Source of the DNA: Acidobacteriota bacterium
GTDB taxonomy: Bacteria > Acidobacteriota > Polarisedimenticolia > Polarisedimenticolales > Polarisedimenticolaceae
Reading direction: 5' to 3'
Assembly (NCBI GenBank): GCA_029861955.1
Contig: JAOTYK010000004.1
Coordinates: forward strand, 1-64,000
Length of the DNA: 64,000 bases
The notes under the pieces are model-generated. The model saw nothing but the letters and a program-made list of their open reading frames with translations. It was not told where the DNA came from and searched no databases. A program made the position numbers and the translations under genes. Below, one piece after another: positions 28,853-38,698 of this stretch. The number at the start of each line of letters is the position of its first letter. The first letter of the stretch is position 1.

Positions 28853-29388
28853 AACGTCTCGCTGGGTTTACGGACGAAGCGACCGTTCTCGACACTGAGA
28901 TCGGCGGCATCGCCGTCACCGCCGACGCGGCCGTCGGCGCCATGACAGATCAGAATGTAACCCCGCTGCGTCTTGCGATACTGCAGCGGTCGCCCCCACG
29001 GGTCGATCGGAGACTCGGAGAGCCACTTCGGTCGCAACGCGTCGAGGTTCCGCGGCCAGGAACGGTTTCGCGACCGGAACTGATCCAGGGCGCGGGCCGT
29101 CGTCACCATCAATTCCCGGGCGGTCTCCCACGGGTAGCTTTCGACCGCCTCGCCGAGACCACGAAACAGGACCAGCTGCGATCGTGCCCTGCGGGCGACC
29201 TGGGTGTCGGGGTAGGTCCGATCCAGGGTCTCGAATAGCTCGATCGCCTCCTCCAGGGCCTCGGCCTCGACCTTCGCCATTGCCGCGTCGTAGTCCTTCT
29301 GGGCCCTGGCCTCGTCATCGGCACAGCCGGGCAGCCACAGGATGGCGACCAGGAGCAAAACCTGAAAGATGTTCGTGAAGGGCTTCAT
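28849..29388 (-). CDS. Lipoprotein with TPR-like helices and GspG-like C-terminus
   Basis: A 179-residue lipoprotein with lipobox LPGC after a hydrophobic leader. Helical TPR-like sequence (about 30-90) comes next, then a C-terminal segment much like that of type II secretion major pseudopilins: LDQFRSRNRSWPRNLDALRP, SPIDPWGRPLQYRK and GADGRVGGDGDAADLS. The pilin N-terminal methylation helix is missing, so this is not a pseudopilin. The same pseudopilin-like tail occurs in various acidobacterial-type envelope proteins. It starts a three-gene coupled operon divergent from secG. Confidence 0.7.
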   Translation of the reverse strand: MKPFTNIFQVLLLVAILWLPGCADDEARAQKDYDAAMAKVEAEALEEAIELFETLDRTYPDTQVARRARSQLVLFRGLGEAVESYPWETARELMVTTARALDQFRSRNRSWPRNLDALRPKWLSESPIDPWGRPLQYRKTQRGYILICHGADGRVGGDGDAADLSVENGRFVRKPSETF

Positions 29389-29451
29389 CGATCTACAAGA
29401 GTTTATAGGCTTTGAGTGGATTCTGAGCAAACGGGACCGCCCTCCCGCTGG

Positions 29452-29482
29452 TTGGCAGCCCCCCGAGGGGCCATGGTATATT
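29452..29482 (+). promoter_or_regulatory. Putative sigma-70 promoter of secG
   Basis: TTGGCA (29452-29457) and TATATT (29477-29482) lie 19 bases apart, about 35 bases before the secG start codon. The boxes are good but the spacing is longer than the optimum of 17. Confidence 0.35.
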
Positions 29483-29518
29483 CCCCGGGTTTCGCGGGTA
29501 GGTTTCGAAGGAACTCTC

Positions 29519-29944
29519 ATGGTTTTTCAGATCATCTTGACCGTGTTTCACGTCGTCGTGGGACTGATTCTCATCGGCGTCGTGTTGCTGCAGACCGGAA
29601 AGCGGGCGGATCTCGCCGGCGCATTCGGCGGTGGTGGCAGCCAGACGGCCTTCGGAACCCGCGGCGCCGCGACGGTTCTCAGCAAGCTGACGACCCTGGC
29701 GGCGGTCTCGTTCATGGTCACCTCGATCGGTCTCTCGATCCTCTCGAACAACTCGGCCCAGCCGTCGTCGGTCCTGGACCAGGTCGGCGACGCCGCTCAG
29801 CAGAGCGCACCGCTGACGCCTGCGGGTGGAGGCGACGCGACCGGTGGACTGCCGGCCCTGCCCGACCCGATCGCCGACCCGACTGCCGATCCGGCCGACG
29901 GCGACGAGCCGACGGGCGACGATTCGACCAGCAACGACCCATAG
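29519..29944 (+). CDS. secG: Preprotein translocase subunit SecG
   Basis: A 141-residue SecG, the small subunit of the SecYEG channel. Two membrane helices (FHVVVGLILIGVVLLQ and LAAVSFMVTSIGLSIL) flank a glycine-rich cytoplasmic loop GAFGGGGSQTAFGTRGAATVLSK, summarised here by its conserved GGGSQ and FGTRG parts. A Pro/Asp/Ala-rich tail follows. The ATG has AAGGAA eight bases upstream. The frame extends upstream by 50 codons without similarity. It lies just before tRNA-Leu. Confidence 0.95.
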   Translation: MVFQIILTVFHVVVGLILIGVVLLQTGKRADLAGAFGGGGSQTAFGTRGAATVLSKLTTLAAVSFMVTSIGLSILSNNSAQPSSVLDQVGDAAQQSAPLTPAGGGDATGGLPALPDPIADPTADPADGDEPTGDDSTSNDP

Positions 29945-29985
29945 GCCTGACCTCAGGGCCTCGGGATCACGGACCATCACGGTTT

Positions 29986-30072
29986 GCCGAAGTGGCGGAA
30001 TTGGTAGACGCACCGTCTTGAGGGGGCGGCGGGGGCAACCCCATGGGAGTTCGAGTCTCCCCTTCGGCACCA
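29986..30072 (+). tRNA. tRNA-Leu (anticodon GAG)
   Basis: An 87-base class II tRNA. The acceptor strands GCCGAAG (29986-29992) and CTTCGGC (30062-30068) pair fully and are followed by A and an encoded CCA. The D arm has GGCGGAATTGGTAGACGC. The anticodon stem CCGTC/GGCGG encloses loop TTGAGGG, so the anticodon is GAG, reading CUC and CUU. The long variable arm (GGGG...CCCC) and the T loop GTTCGAGTC fit leucine. Confidence 0.97.
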
Positions 30073-30075
30073 TGC

Positions 30076-30558
30076 TTACCAGTCCATGTACCAGGTCTCG
30101 TCGAGAGCCTGCGACTCCGACAGACTGTAGACGTCGAAGACGTTCTCCCGTCCCCAACTATCCGAATCGAAATCGTCCTGATAGGACCGCAGCCCCCACT
30201 CCGCTTCGCCGGTGAACGGGTCGACCGGAATCCGCGATAGAAACTTGATGGTCTCGGAGAACGGCGAGTTGGAATTTCCGACCGCCACACCCTCGACGAG
30301 GCTCTCGAGATCCGCCGGGTAACCCAGCTGATCCACATCGTCCATCACGATCATGCCGGCCTCGGAGTAGGCCTTGAAGGAATCGATGGCCTGACGCATC
30401 TGCTCGAGGTGGGTGCGAAGCTTTTTCTCTCGCCGTCGCTTGTCGTCCCATTGCACCATCGGAATGGCGGCCGACGCCAGGATGGAGAGGACCGCCAACG
30501 CCACCAGCATCTCGATGAAGCTGATACCGCGTTGGCCTGATCGGTGGAATCGCATCAT
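30076..30558 (-). CDS. Type II secretion-like pseudopilin
   Basis: A 160-residue protein with a prepilin peptidase site and methylation helix: GQRG before ISFIEMLVALAVLSILASAA, with the conserved Glu at +5 (here FIE). A soluble domain follows with a helix and a C-terminal region containing SRIPVDPFTGEAEWGLRSYQDD, like GspG-family proteins. No other T2SS or type IV pilus gene is near, so it is an orphan minor or major pseudopilin. Its stop lies three bases past the tRNA-Leu 3' end on the opposite strand. It initiates at one of two adjacent ATG codons and has no obvious Shine-Dalgarno site. Confidence 0.85.
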   Translation of the reverse strand: MMRFHRSGQRGISFIEMLVALAVLSILASAAIPMVQWDDKRRREKKLRTHLEQMRQAIDSFKAYSEAGMIVMDDVDQLGYPADLESLVEGVAVGNSNSPFSETIKFLSRIPVDPFTGEAEWGLRSYQDDFDSDSWGRENVFDVYSLSESQALDETWYMDW

Positions 30559-30630
30559 GAAAAAAGGTACGGGACCGTCGGCCGGTTTGTCTAGGTATAC
30601 TCGAAAGCCCCCCAAACCCGAGGAAGCACG

Positions 30631-32582
<1,952 letters not shown>

Positions 32583-32586
<4 letters not shown>

Positions 32587-34907
32587 TTGTTGCCGCCAAG
32601 CAGGCCACGCATCCAGCGTCGCATGCGACCCTGGTGCTCGCGACAGCGCTCCGGAACCTCGCCCCGCGGGAAGGTCTGCTCGACTCGCTCGGGACAGCGA
32701 CGCACCGCCCGCTGACCCGTCGTGGGGTCAATGAACACCGTCACCGTCTCCGGCGCGTCGGCGGCGACGCCACCGCCGTCATCGAAGGTCTTCATCAACT
32801 CGACCCAGATCGGTAGAGCCCCGCTGGCTCCGGTCAGCCCGGTCCGACGGTTGTCGTCGTAACCGACCCACACCAACGCCAGGCGACGACGGTCGTAGCC
32901 GACGAACCACGCGTCACGGGTCTCGTCGGTGGTCCCGGTCTTGCCGGCGGCGACGCCCCGATAGCCCAGGGCGCTCGCGGTCTTGGCGGTCCCATCGCGG
33001 AGCACACCACGCAACATGTCGGTTAGCTGTCGCGCCGTCTGCTCCGTGATCGCTCGCTGCGCGCGGGGGCTGCGTCCTTCGAGGAGTTCCCCCTTCTGGT
33101 TCTGCACCGCCTGGATCAGCCACGGGTCGATTCGGCGTCCTCCATTGGCGAGGGTCCCGTAGGCGGTCGCAAGTTCCAGCGGGCTGACCTCGGCGGTCCC
33201 CAGCGCCAGCGACGGTAGTGGCTTCATCGGCGACTGCAGTCCGCAACGACGGGCCGTGCGCACGACCTCCTCCATGCCGATCCGGCGCGCCGCACGAACC
33301 GTGGGCACGTTGAGCGAGTCCACGAGCGCCCGACGCACCGTTACTTTCCCGCGGAACTTGTGATCGTAATTGGAGGGTGCCCACGACTTGCCACCCGACG
33401 TCCAGCGGATCGGACGATCTTCCAACTTCGTGCCGGGCTTGAGACCACCGGGGAGGCCGTTGCGTTGCAACTCGAGACCTGCGGCAAACACAAACGGCTT
33501 GAAGCAAGAGCCCGGCTGTCGTCGCGCCTGGACCGCACGGTTGAATTGGCTCGAGCCGAAGTCCCGCCCGCCGACCATCGCCACCACCGCCCCACGGGCA
33601 GGCTCGGTCACGACAACCGCACCCTGGAGTCCCGGCGCGCGCTCCTCAAGGCGCCCGAGCCCACCGGCCAGCGCCTGTTCCGTCGCCTGCTGGATTCGTG
33701 TATCGAGCGTGGTGTAGATCGACAGCCCCTCTTCCTCGAGCGTCTTGCGACTGTACCGTTCGGCCAGACGCTGACGGATGTACTCGACGGCGTAGGGTGC
33801 GCGGGTGTTGCCGTCGCCGCGACCGGCCGCCTGGAGCGTCTCCGCCTTCGCGACACCGTGTTGCTCCGGTGTGATCCACTCAAGTTGCAGCAACGCATCG
33901 AGAACCTGATCCCGTCGTTCAAGTGCCGACTCCGGCTCTCGCAACGGATCGTATCGCCCCGGCGAACGGATCAGCCCGGCCAACGTCGCCGCCTCGGCCA
34001 CGGAGAGACGATCGACGTCGCGCCCGAAATAGTGACGGGATGCGGCCTGGAACCCACACACACTGATGGCGCCGCGCTGACCGAGGTAGACCTCGTTGAG
34101 GTAGACCTCGAGGATGCGGTCCTTGCTGTAGTGCGCGTCGAGGACCAGCGCCATCGCGGCCTCGCGGGCCTTGCGCCACCAACTTCGTCGCGGCGTCAAG
34201 AACAGGTTCTTGACCGTCTGCTGGGTGATCGTGCTCCCCCCCTGCACGATCCCTCCGCGGCGCACATTCGTGACCGCCGCGCGACCGATCCCACGCAAGT
34301 CCAGCCCGTGATGCCGCCGGAACCTGGAGTCCTCCGCGGCCAGCACGGCGTCGATCAGGCGCGGTGGGAACTCGTCGAGGGTGCGGATCTCGCGCTCTTC
34401 CTGATGCGCCCCGTAGAAGGCGGCTAACGGTACCGGTTCGAGCAACCAGCGCGGGAGCGTGGCCCCGTCGTCACGCCGCAGACTTGCGATCCGATCGCCG
34501 CGGAAAACGGCCACAACCGTCATCTCGTCGGAGCCACCCACCGGCGTCGTAAACGCCCGGGTGCGCACCGTCAGCGTCGACGCCTGAAATCGATACTGTC
34601 CCGCCCGCAGCTTCTTTTCCGTGGACTCGGTATAGCCGTGACGCTCAAGCCGTCCCAGCAGTTGGTCGGGCGGGTAATGCTCGCCGACCACGACGGTCCC
34701 CAGGTCGGAGAAGACGCGGGATGGAAGACGCCAGAGTCGTCCGTCGAACCGTCGCGACAGCGAGACGTCCAGGTAGACGAACAGGAGCAGCGACGCGACG
34801 AACGCCACCAGGAGAACACGCACCGCGAGCGGAAACCAACGACGGGCCGTGGATCGCTTCCGGCGTCTCTTCGTGGGACGCTTTCGCTGACTGCGTGATC
34901 GGCTCAC
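32583..34907 (-). CDS. Class A penicillin-binding protein (PBP1b-like)
   Basis: A 774-residue bifunctional peptidoglycan synthase. A strongly basic N-terminus and one membrane anchor (about 28-47) precede a UB2H-like region (about 70-165) typical of PBP1b. The GT51 glycosyltransferase domain has Glu192 in AAEDSRFRRHHG and GGSTITQQTVKNL. The transpeptidase domain has Ser467-x-x-Lys470 (PGSCFKPF), SLN (531-533) and KTGTT (656-660). A Cys-containing, Arg-rich tail ends it. The UB2H domain in E. coli binds LpoB; no lpoB-like gene is seen here. Confidence 0.94.
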
Positions 34908-34949
34908 TTGCCTCGCCTGGGGTCCTACCCCCTTGACGGGGCATGACGG

Positions 34950-35243
34950 CTATCCGCGCAACGTTTCCTTGAGAGGCTTTCCGGCCTTGAACGCAGGTGC
35001 ACGGGTTGCCGGAATGCTGAGCGCTTCGCCGGTGTGGGGGTTGCGTCCCACGCGTGCCTTGCGTGCACGGGCCTCGAACGTCCCGAACCCACTGATGGCG
35101 ACCTTGCCACCACTCAGGAGTTCTTTCGCGATCAACCCGGTTGCGGGGTCCGGGTCGAAAATGAAGTCGACGATCTGACGGGACTCACGATGAGACAGCC
35201 CCGACCTCTCTGCCAGTCGATCGACAAGTTCGGCCTTGTTCAT
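34950..35243 (-). CDS. HU/IHF family DNA-binding protein
   Basis: A 97-residue histone-like protein, MNKAELVDRLAERSGLS at the start, with the core GGKVAISGFGTFEARARKAR and the DNA-embracing beta arm VGRNPHTGEALSIPA, then the C-terminal helix. It bends and compacts DNA as a dimer. A short insertion (FDPDPATGLIAKE) is present in the second helix compared with E. coli HU. The gene appears monocistronic between the PBP gene and a hypothetical gene. Confidence 0.94.
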   Translation of the reverse strand: MNKAELVDRLAERSGLSHRESRQIVDFIFDPDPATGLIAKELLSGGKVAISGFGTFEARARKARVGRNPHTGEALSIPATRAPAFKAGKPLKETLRG

Positions 35244-35297
35244 GGAGAACTCCTTCCTTCGACAGGTTCCATGCCCAATCGCCTCGCGACCTCCGGC

Positions 35298-35699
35298 TCA
35301 GTCGACCAGGCGCATACCTTCCATCGCAGATCGGTTGACGAAGATGCGGATGTTGTTGTCTCTCTCATCCGCCGGGTAGAAGAAAAACCCGAGTCCGCCG
35401 TCATCGACGCCGTCACCCAGGACTCCCCAGATCTCTTCGCCATCTTTGAATTGAACAACTGCTTTGCGTTGGCTCGCGTGGGCCTCGGCAAACCGCTGCC
35501 GCGCGACAAAGTCGCGATTGCCGATGTAATCCTTGACGTAAAACAGAGCTTTCATGTCGTCGATCTTTATGCGGAGCGGGACCCCGCCTCCCTCACCCGG
35601 TAAGAGATGAAAGGACTCGACCGTTGTCTGAAAATCGTGGGTCACACCCTTATGGATCGTCCCGTCTTTCAGATGGACGACGATCTTGTTTTCCACCAA
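35298..35699 (-). CDS. Conserved-looking small beta-rich protein, function unknown
   Basis: A 133-residue soluble protein without signal peptide or membrane helix. It appears to contain two similar beta modules: IVVHLKDGTIHKGVTHDF with ESFHLLP in the first half, and AVVQFKDGEEIWGVLGD with FFFYPADERDNN in the second. The repeat of (V/F)xLKDG(E/T).(H/W).G suggests an internally duplicated Sm-like or PilZ-size fold. It ends with IRIFVNRSAMEGMRLV. It lies next to HU with no evident operon partner. I do not recognise a named family with confidence. Confidence 0.6.
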   Translation of the reverse strand: MVENKIVVHLKDGTIHKGVTHDFQTTVESFHLLPGEGGGVPLRIKIDDMKALFYVKDYIGNRDFVARQRFAEAHASQRKAVVQFKDGEEIWGVLGDGVDDGGLGFFFYPADERDNNIRIFVNRSAMEGMRLVD

Positions 35700-35812
35700 C
35701 GCCTCCTGCGTACTTCGCGTGTTAACTCTCCCCGGAAACCCACATTCCGAGGGCGAGACAGCACCATCCTAAACCTAAAAACAGCGGGATGGCAACGATT
35801 CACTTGTTGGCG

Positions 35813-36487
35813 TCAGGCGGAAGGGTCCGTTTCCCCGGCATCGGCGAAGCCACGAGCCCGGAGAACACACGCCTCGCATCGCCGGCAAGGGCTGCCCTGC
35901 GGGGACGGGTCGTAGCAGGAAAGCGTCCGGGAAAGATCCACGCCGAGCTGTAGCGCCAGGCGAACGATCTCCCCTTTGCCGTGATCGAGCAGGGGCGTGA
36001 GGACGCGAACCGGACAACCCTCGACACCGGCCCGAGTCGCCAGACCGGCCAGCCTCTCGAAGGCGGCGATGAACGCCGGGCGACAATCGGGGTAGCCCGA
36101 ATAGTCGATCCGATTGACGCCCACCACGATGGCCTCGGCCTCCAGGGTCTCGGCCCAACCCAGCGCGAGAGAGAGCAGGATCGTGTTCCGTGCCGGAACG
36201 TAGGTGATGGGAATTTCATCCCCGCCATCGACTCCCCTGCCGTCGGGGACATCCAGGGTGAGATCGGTGAGGGCCGAGCCACCGATGAAACCGAGGTCGA
36301 CGTCGGCGATGCGATGGGAGGCGGCACCGATCCCGTCGGCCAACTCCGCGGCCCGCTCCAGTTCGACGGCATGTCGTTGACCGTAGCGAACACTCAGCGC
36401 GTGGGCCTCCCAACCCTCCCGGATCGCCCACGCGAGACAGGTGGCGGAATCGAGACCGCCGGAGAGCAGAACCACCGCTCGGGCCAT
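35813..36487 (-). CDS. queC: 7-cyano-7-deazaguanine synthase
   Basis: A 224-residue enzyme making preQ0 from 7-carboxy-7-deazaguanine, ATP and ammonia. It has the PP-loop VLLSGGLDSATCLAW, RYGQRHAVELERA, ITYVPARNTILLSLALGWAE, and the zinc site with Cys residues in SCYDPSPQGSPCRRCEACVLR. The start is the ATG at 36487, overlapping the queE stop by one base (TAATG); the longer upstream frame is antisense to queE's reading and unrelated. It forms a two-gene operon with queE. queD, queF and folE are not in the window. Confidence 0.96.
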   Translation of the reverse strand: MARAVVLLSGGLDSATCLAWAIREGWEAHALSVRYGQRHAVELERAAELADGIGAASHRIADVDLGFIGGSALTDLTLDVPDGRGVDGGDEIPITYVPARNTILLSLALGWAETLEAEAIVVGVNRIDYSGYPDCRPAFIAAFERLAGLATRAGVEGCPVRVLTPLLDHGKGEIVRLALQLGVDLSRTLSCYDPSPQGSPCRRCEACVLRARGFADAGETDPSA

Positions 36488-37134
36488 TACACGCCCCGCT
36501 CGACGCCGGGCCAGAGCAACTTGTGCAACTGCAGCTGGACCCTGACCGGCAACCGATCTTCCAGAACCCAGTCCGCCAACCGAGTCGCCGACAACGACTC
36601 GTGGACTCCCGAGAACAGGATCGGGCATCGCTTGCCGAGGTCTCGCTCACGAACGACCTGTCGTGCCCACTCGTAGTCGGCGCGATCGTTGATCACGAAC
36701 TTCAGTTCATCCCCCGCCCGGAGTGCGGCCAGGTTCTCCCAGTGGTTCCGATCCGACTCCCCGCTCCCGGGACACTTCACGTCGATGATCCGACCGACGG
36801 CCGTCGGCACCTCGTCGACCGAAAGACTCCCCCCGGTCTCCAGCAACACCTCGTGCCCGCGCTGCAACAACGCTTCCATCAGCGGGATGGCGGCCGCCTG
36901 CAAAAGGGGTTCGCCACCTGTCAACTCCACCAGGTCGCACTCGTGACCGGCCACGGCCTCGCAGACCTCGTCCACACTCATGGTCCGACCTTCGTGAAAA
37001 GCGTACGCGGTGTCGCACCAGCTACATCGGAGGTTGCAGCCGGTCAGTCGGACGAAGACGCAGGGGCGACCGGCATGGGTCGACTCGCCCTGAATCGAGT
37101 GAAAAATCTCGTTGACCCGCAACATGCGGCGCAT
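36487..37134 (-). CDS. queE: 7-carboxy-7-deazaguanine synthase (radical SAM)
   Basis: A 215-residue radical SAM enzyme converting 6-carboxytetrahydropterin to 7-carboxy-7-deazaguanine. The cluster motif is CNLRCSWCDT (Cys33, 37, 40), preceded by SIQGESTHAGRPCVFVRLTG and followed by ELTGGEPLLQ. Two ATG codons (37134 and 37125) are possible; the first follows a distant GAGGG. It is the first gene of the queE-queC operon feeding queuosine or other 7-deazaguanine modifications of tRNA or DNA. Confidence 0.95.
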   Translation of the reverse strand: MRRMLRVNEIFHSIQGESTHAGRPCVFVRLTGCNLRCSWCDTAYAFHEGRTMSVDEVCEAVAGHECDLVELTGGEPLLQAAAIPLMEALLQRGHEVLLETGGSLSVDEVPTAVGRIIDVKCPGSGESDRNHWENLAALRAGDELKFVINDRADYEWARQVVRERDLGKRCPILFSGVHESLSATRLADWVLEDRLPVRVQLQLHKLLWPGVERGV

Positions 37135-37352
37135 TGTACACAGGGCCCTCGAGGCCTCCGTCGGGCCGAGATTGCAACGCCAATTCGGTGATCGAGGTGA
37201 CGTTGAGGGGCAGCGAACGACGACCGTCCGCCAATCGACGTCGGGTCATCGGGGTAATTAGAAGATCGTCAATATTGTAAGTCGTTCGTTTGCATGGGGA
37301 TAGCTCGAAGCCCTCCGGTCGTGAAATGGGAACGTTCCTTGCAATGAAGACT

Positions 37353-37375
37353 CACACGAAAAAAGGGTTCGTGTG
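37353..37375 (+). promoter_or_regulatory. Hairpin covering the diguanylate cyclase translation start
   Basis: CACACGAA (37353-37360) pairs perfectly with TTCGTGTG (37368-37375). The 7-base loop AAAAGGG is the best Shine-Dalgarno candidate, and the GTG start codon (37373-37375) forms the end of the 3' arm. Initiation could be repressed until the hairpin opens. As DNA it is also a palindrome that might be an operator. Confidence 0.5.
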
Positions 37376-38698
37376 TTCAATTCGGTCCTGCAACAGCCGG
37401 AACTGCTCTCCGGGGTCGTCGCGGTAACTGCGTTGCTGGTGGGTGCCGTTGTGTCTCGCCTGGGACGCCGACAACTCAAGACCGACCTCTTTGCCACCCG
37501 ACGCAAGTTGGAGCGTGCCGAGAAACAGGCTAAAGATCAGAGTCGACTCCTCGGCAAGATCAAGAGCGAGCAGGAAACCATCGCGGCGCTGGCACGATCC
37601 CTACCGAGCGTCGTTCGCGAGCTGAACCGCGCGGACCTGAACTCCAGAGATGTGCCGGGGCTGATCATCCAGTTGATCACGGCGATCTTCGACCCGAACA
37701 AGGTCCTGTTCTATGCCACGGCACACGACACCAGTGGAGAGCGACGAGACCCGGTCCTGCATCTCGCCGAACAGCGGGGCCTGACCGACGTCCCACCGGC
37801 CCTTCGCTCCATTCCGTTCGGAGAGGGCAAGATTGGCTGGGTCGCTGCCAACAAGCTGGAGATGCTCAGCGAGAGTTGGGCCAATCCGATGGCCACCGAC
37901 GGCGTGACGATCAAGGACAACCATCCGATGGTCCGACCCGAGATCGTCGGCCCGCTGCTCCATCACAATCATCGTAGCAACGAAGAGGTTCTGGGTGTGA
38001 TCGCCATCAGCGGCGTGAACAACTATCCGCGGGACATGAAGCTGATGTTTCAGCTGGTGACCAACCTGGGATCCCTGGCCCTCGTCAACAGTCACTACCG
38101 GATGCGGTTGACGGCGCAGGCCAACCACGACGGTCTGACCGGGCTGCTCAACAAGCGACACTTCATGAAGTCTCTCAGCGAGATGATCTACGAGTCGGAT
38201 CGCGATGCGCGCCCGGTATCGCTGTTCATCTTCGACATCGATCATTTCAAGAACTACAACGACACCAACGGTCATCCGGCCGGCGACGCGCTGTTGCGCT
38301 CGTTGTCGAAACTGGTCCAGAACTGCGTGCGTCCCAGCGACTGGGTCTGTCGATACGGCGGCGAGGAGTTCATCGTCGCCATGCCCGACACCCAAGGAGC
38401 GGAGGCCATGGTTGCGGCGGAGCGGATCCGCGCCGCCATCGAGGCGTACAAGTTCGAGCTCCAGGAGAATCAGCCCAACGGAGTTCTGACGATCAGCGGT
38501 GGAGTCGCCGAATTCCCCCGTGACGGATGCGACTCTCACGAGTTGACTCAGAACGCCGACAAGGCCCTGTACGAGTCCAAGCGTGGCGGGCGAAACCGCG
38601 TGACACGGTTTCGTGGCGTGCGCATCGGTGACGCAGCGGATGTCGTGGACCAGCCTGCGATGGCCGCTGACGATCGATCCGAGGGGGAGCACCGGTGA
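37373..38698 (+). CDS. Diguanylate cyclase (membrane anchor, GAF, GGDEF)
   Basis: A 441-residue protein. A short N-terminal membrane helix (about 10-30) and coiled coil (about 36-68) precede a GAF-like sensory domain (about 75-235, with LSESWANPMAT and VLGVIAISG). The GGDEF domain has FIFDIDHFKNYNDTNGH and an intact active site written YGGEEF. The inhibitory RxxD site four residues before GGEEF is not evident. It should make c-di-GMP. Its stop overlaps the start of an EAL-domain gene, so synthesis and breakdown proteins are coupled. The GTG start is inside a hairpin. Confidence 0.92.
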   Translation: MFNSVLQQPELLSGVVAVTALLVGAVVSRLGRRQLKTDLFATRRKLERAEKQAKDQSRLLGKIKSEQETIAALARSLPSVVRELNRADLNSRDVPGLIIQLITAIFDPNKVLFYATAHDTSGERRDPVLHLAEQRGLTDVPPALRSIPFGEGKIGWVAANKLEMLSESWANPMATDGVTIKDNHPMVRPEIVGPLLHHNHRSNEEVLGVIAISGVNNYPRDMKLMFQLVTNLGSLALVNSHYRMRLTAQANHDGLTGLLNKRHFMKSLSEMIYESDRDARPVSLFIFDIDHFKNYNDTNGHPAGDALLRSLSKLVQNCVRPSDWVCRYGGEEFIVAMPDTQGAEAMVAAERIRAAIEAYKFELQENQPNGVLTISGGVAEFPRDGCDSHELTQNADKALYESKRGGRNRVTRFRGVRIGDAADVVDQPAMAADDRSEGEHR

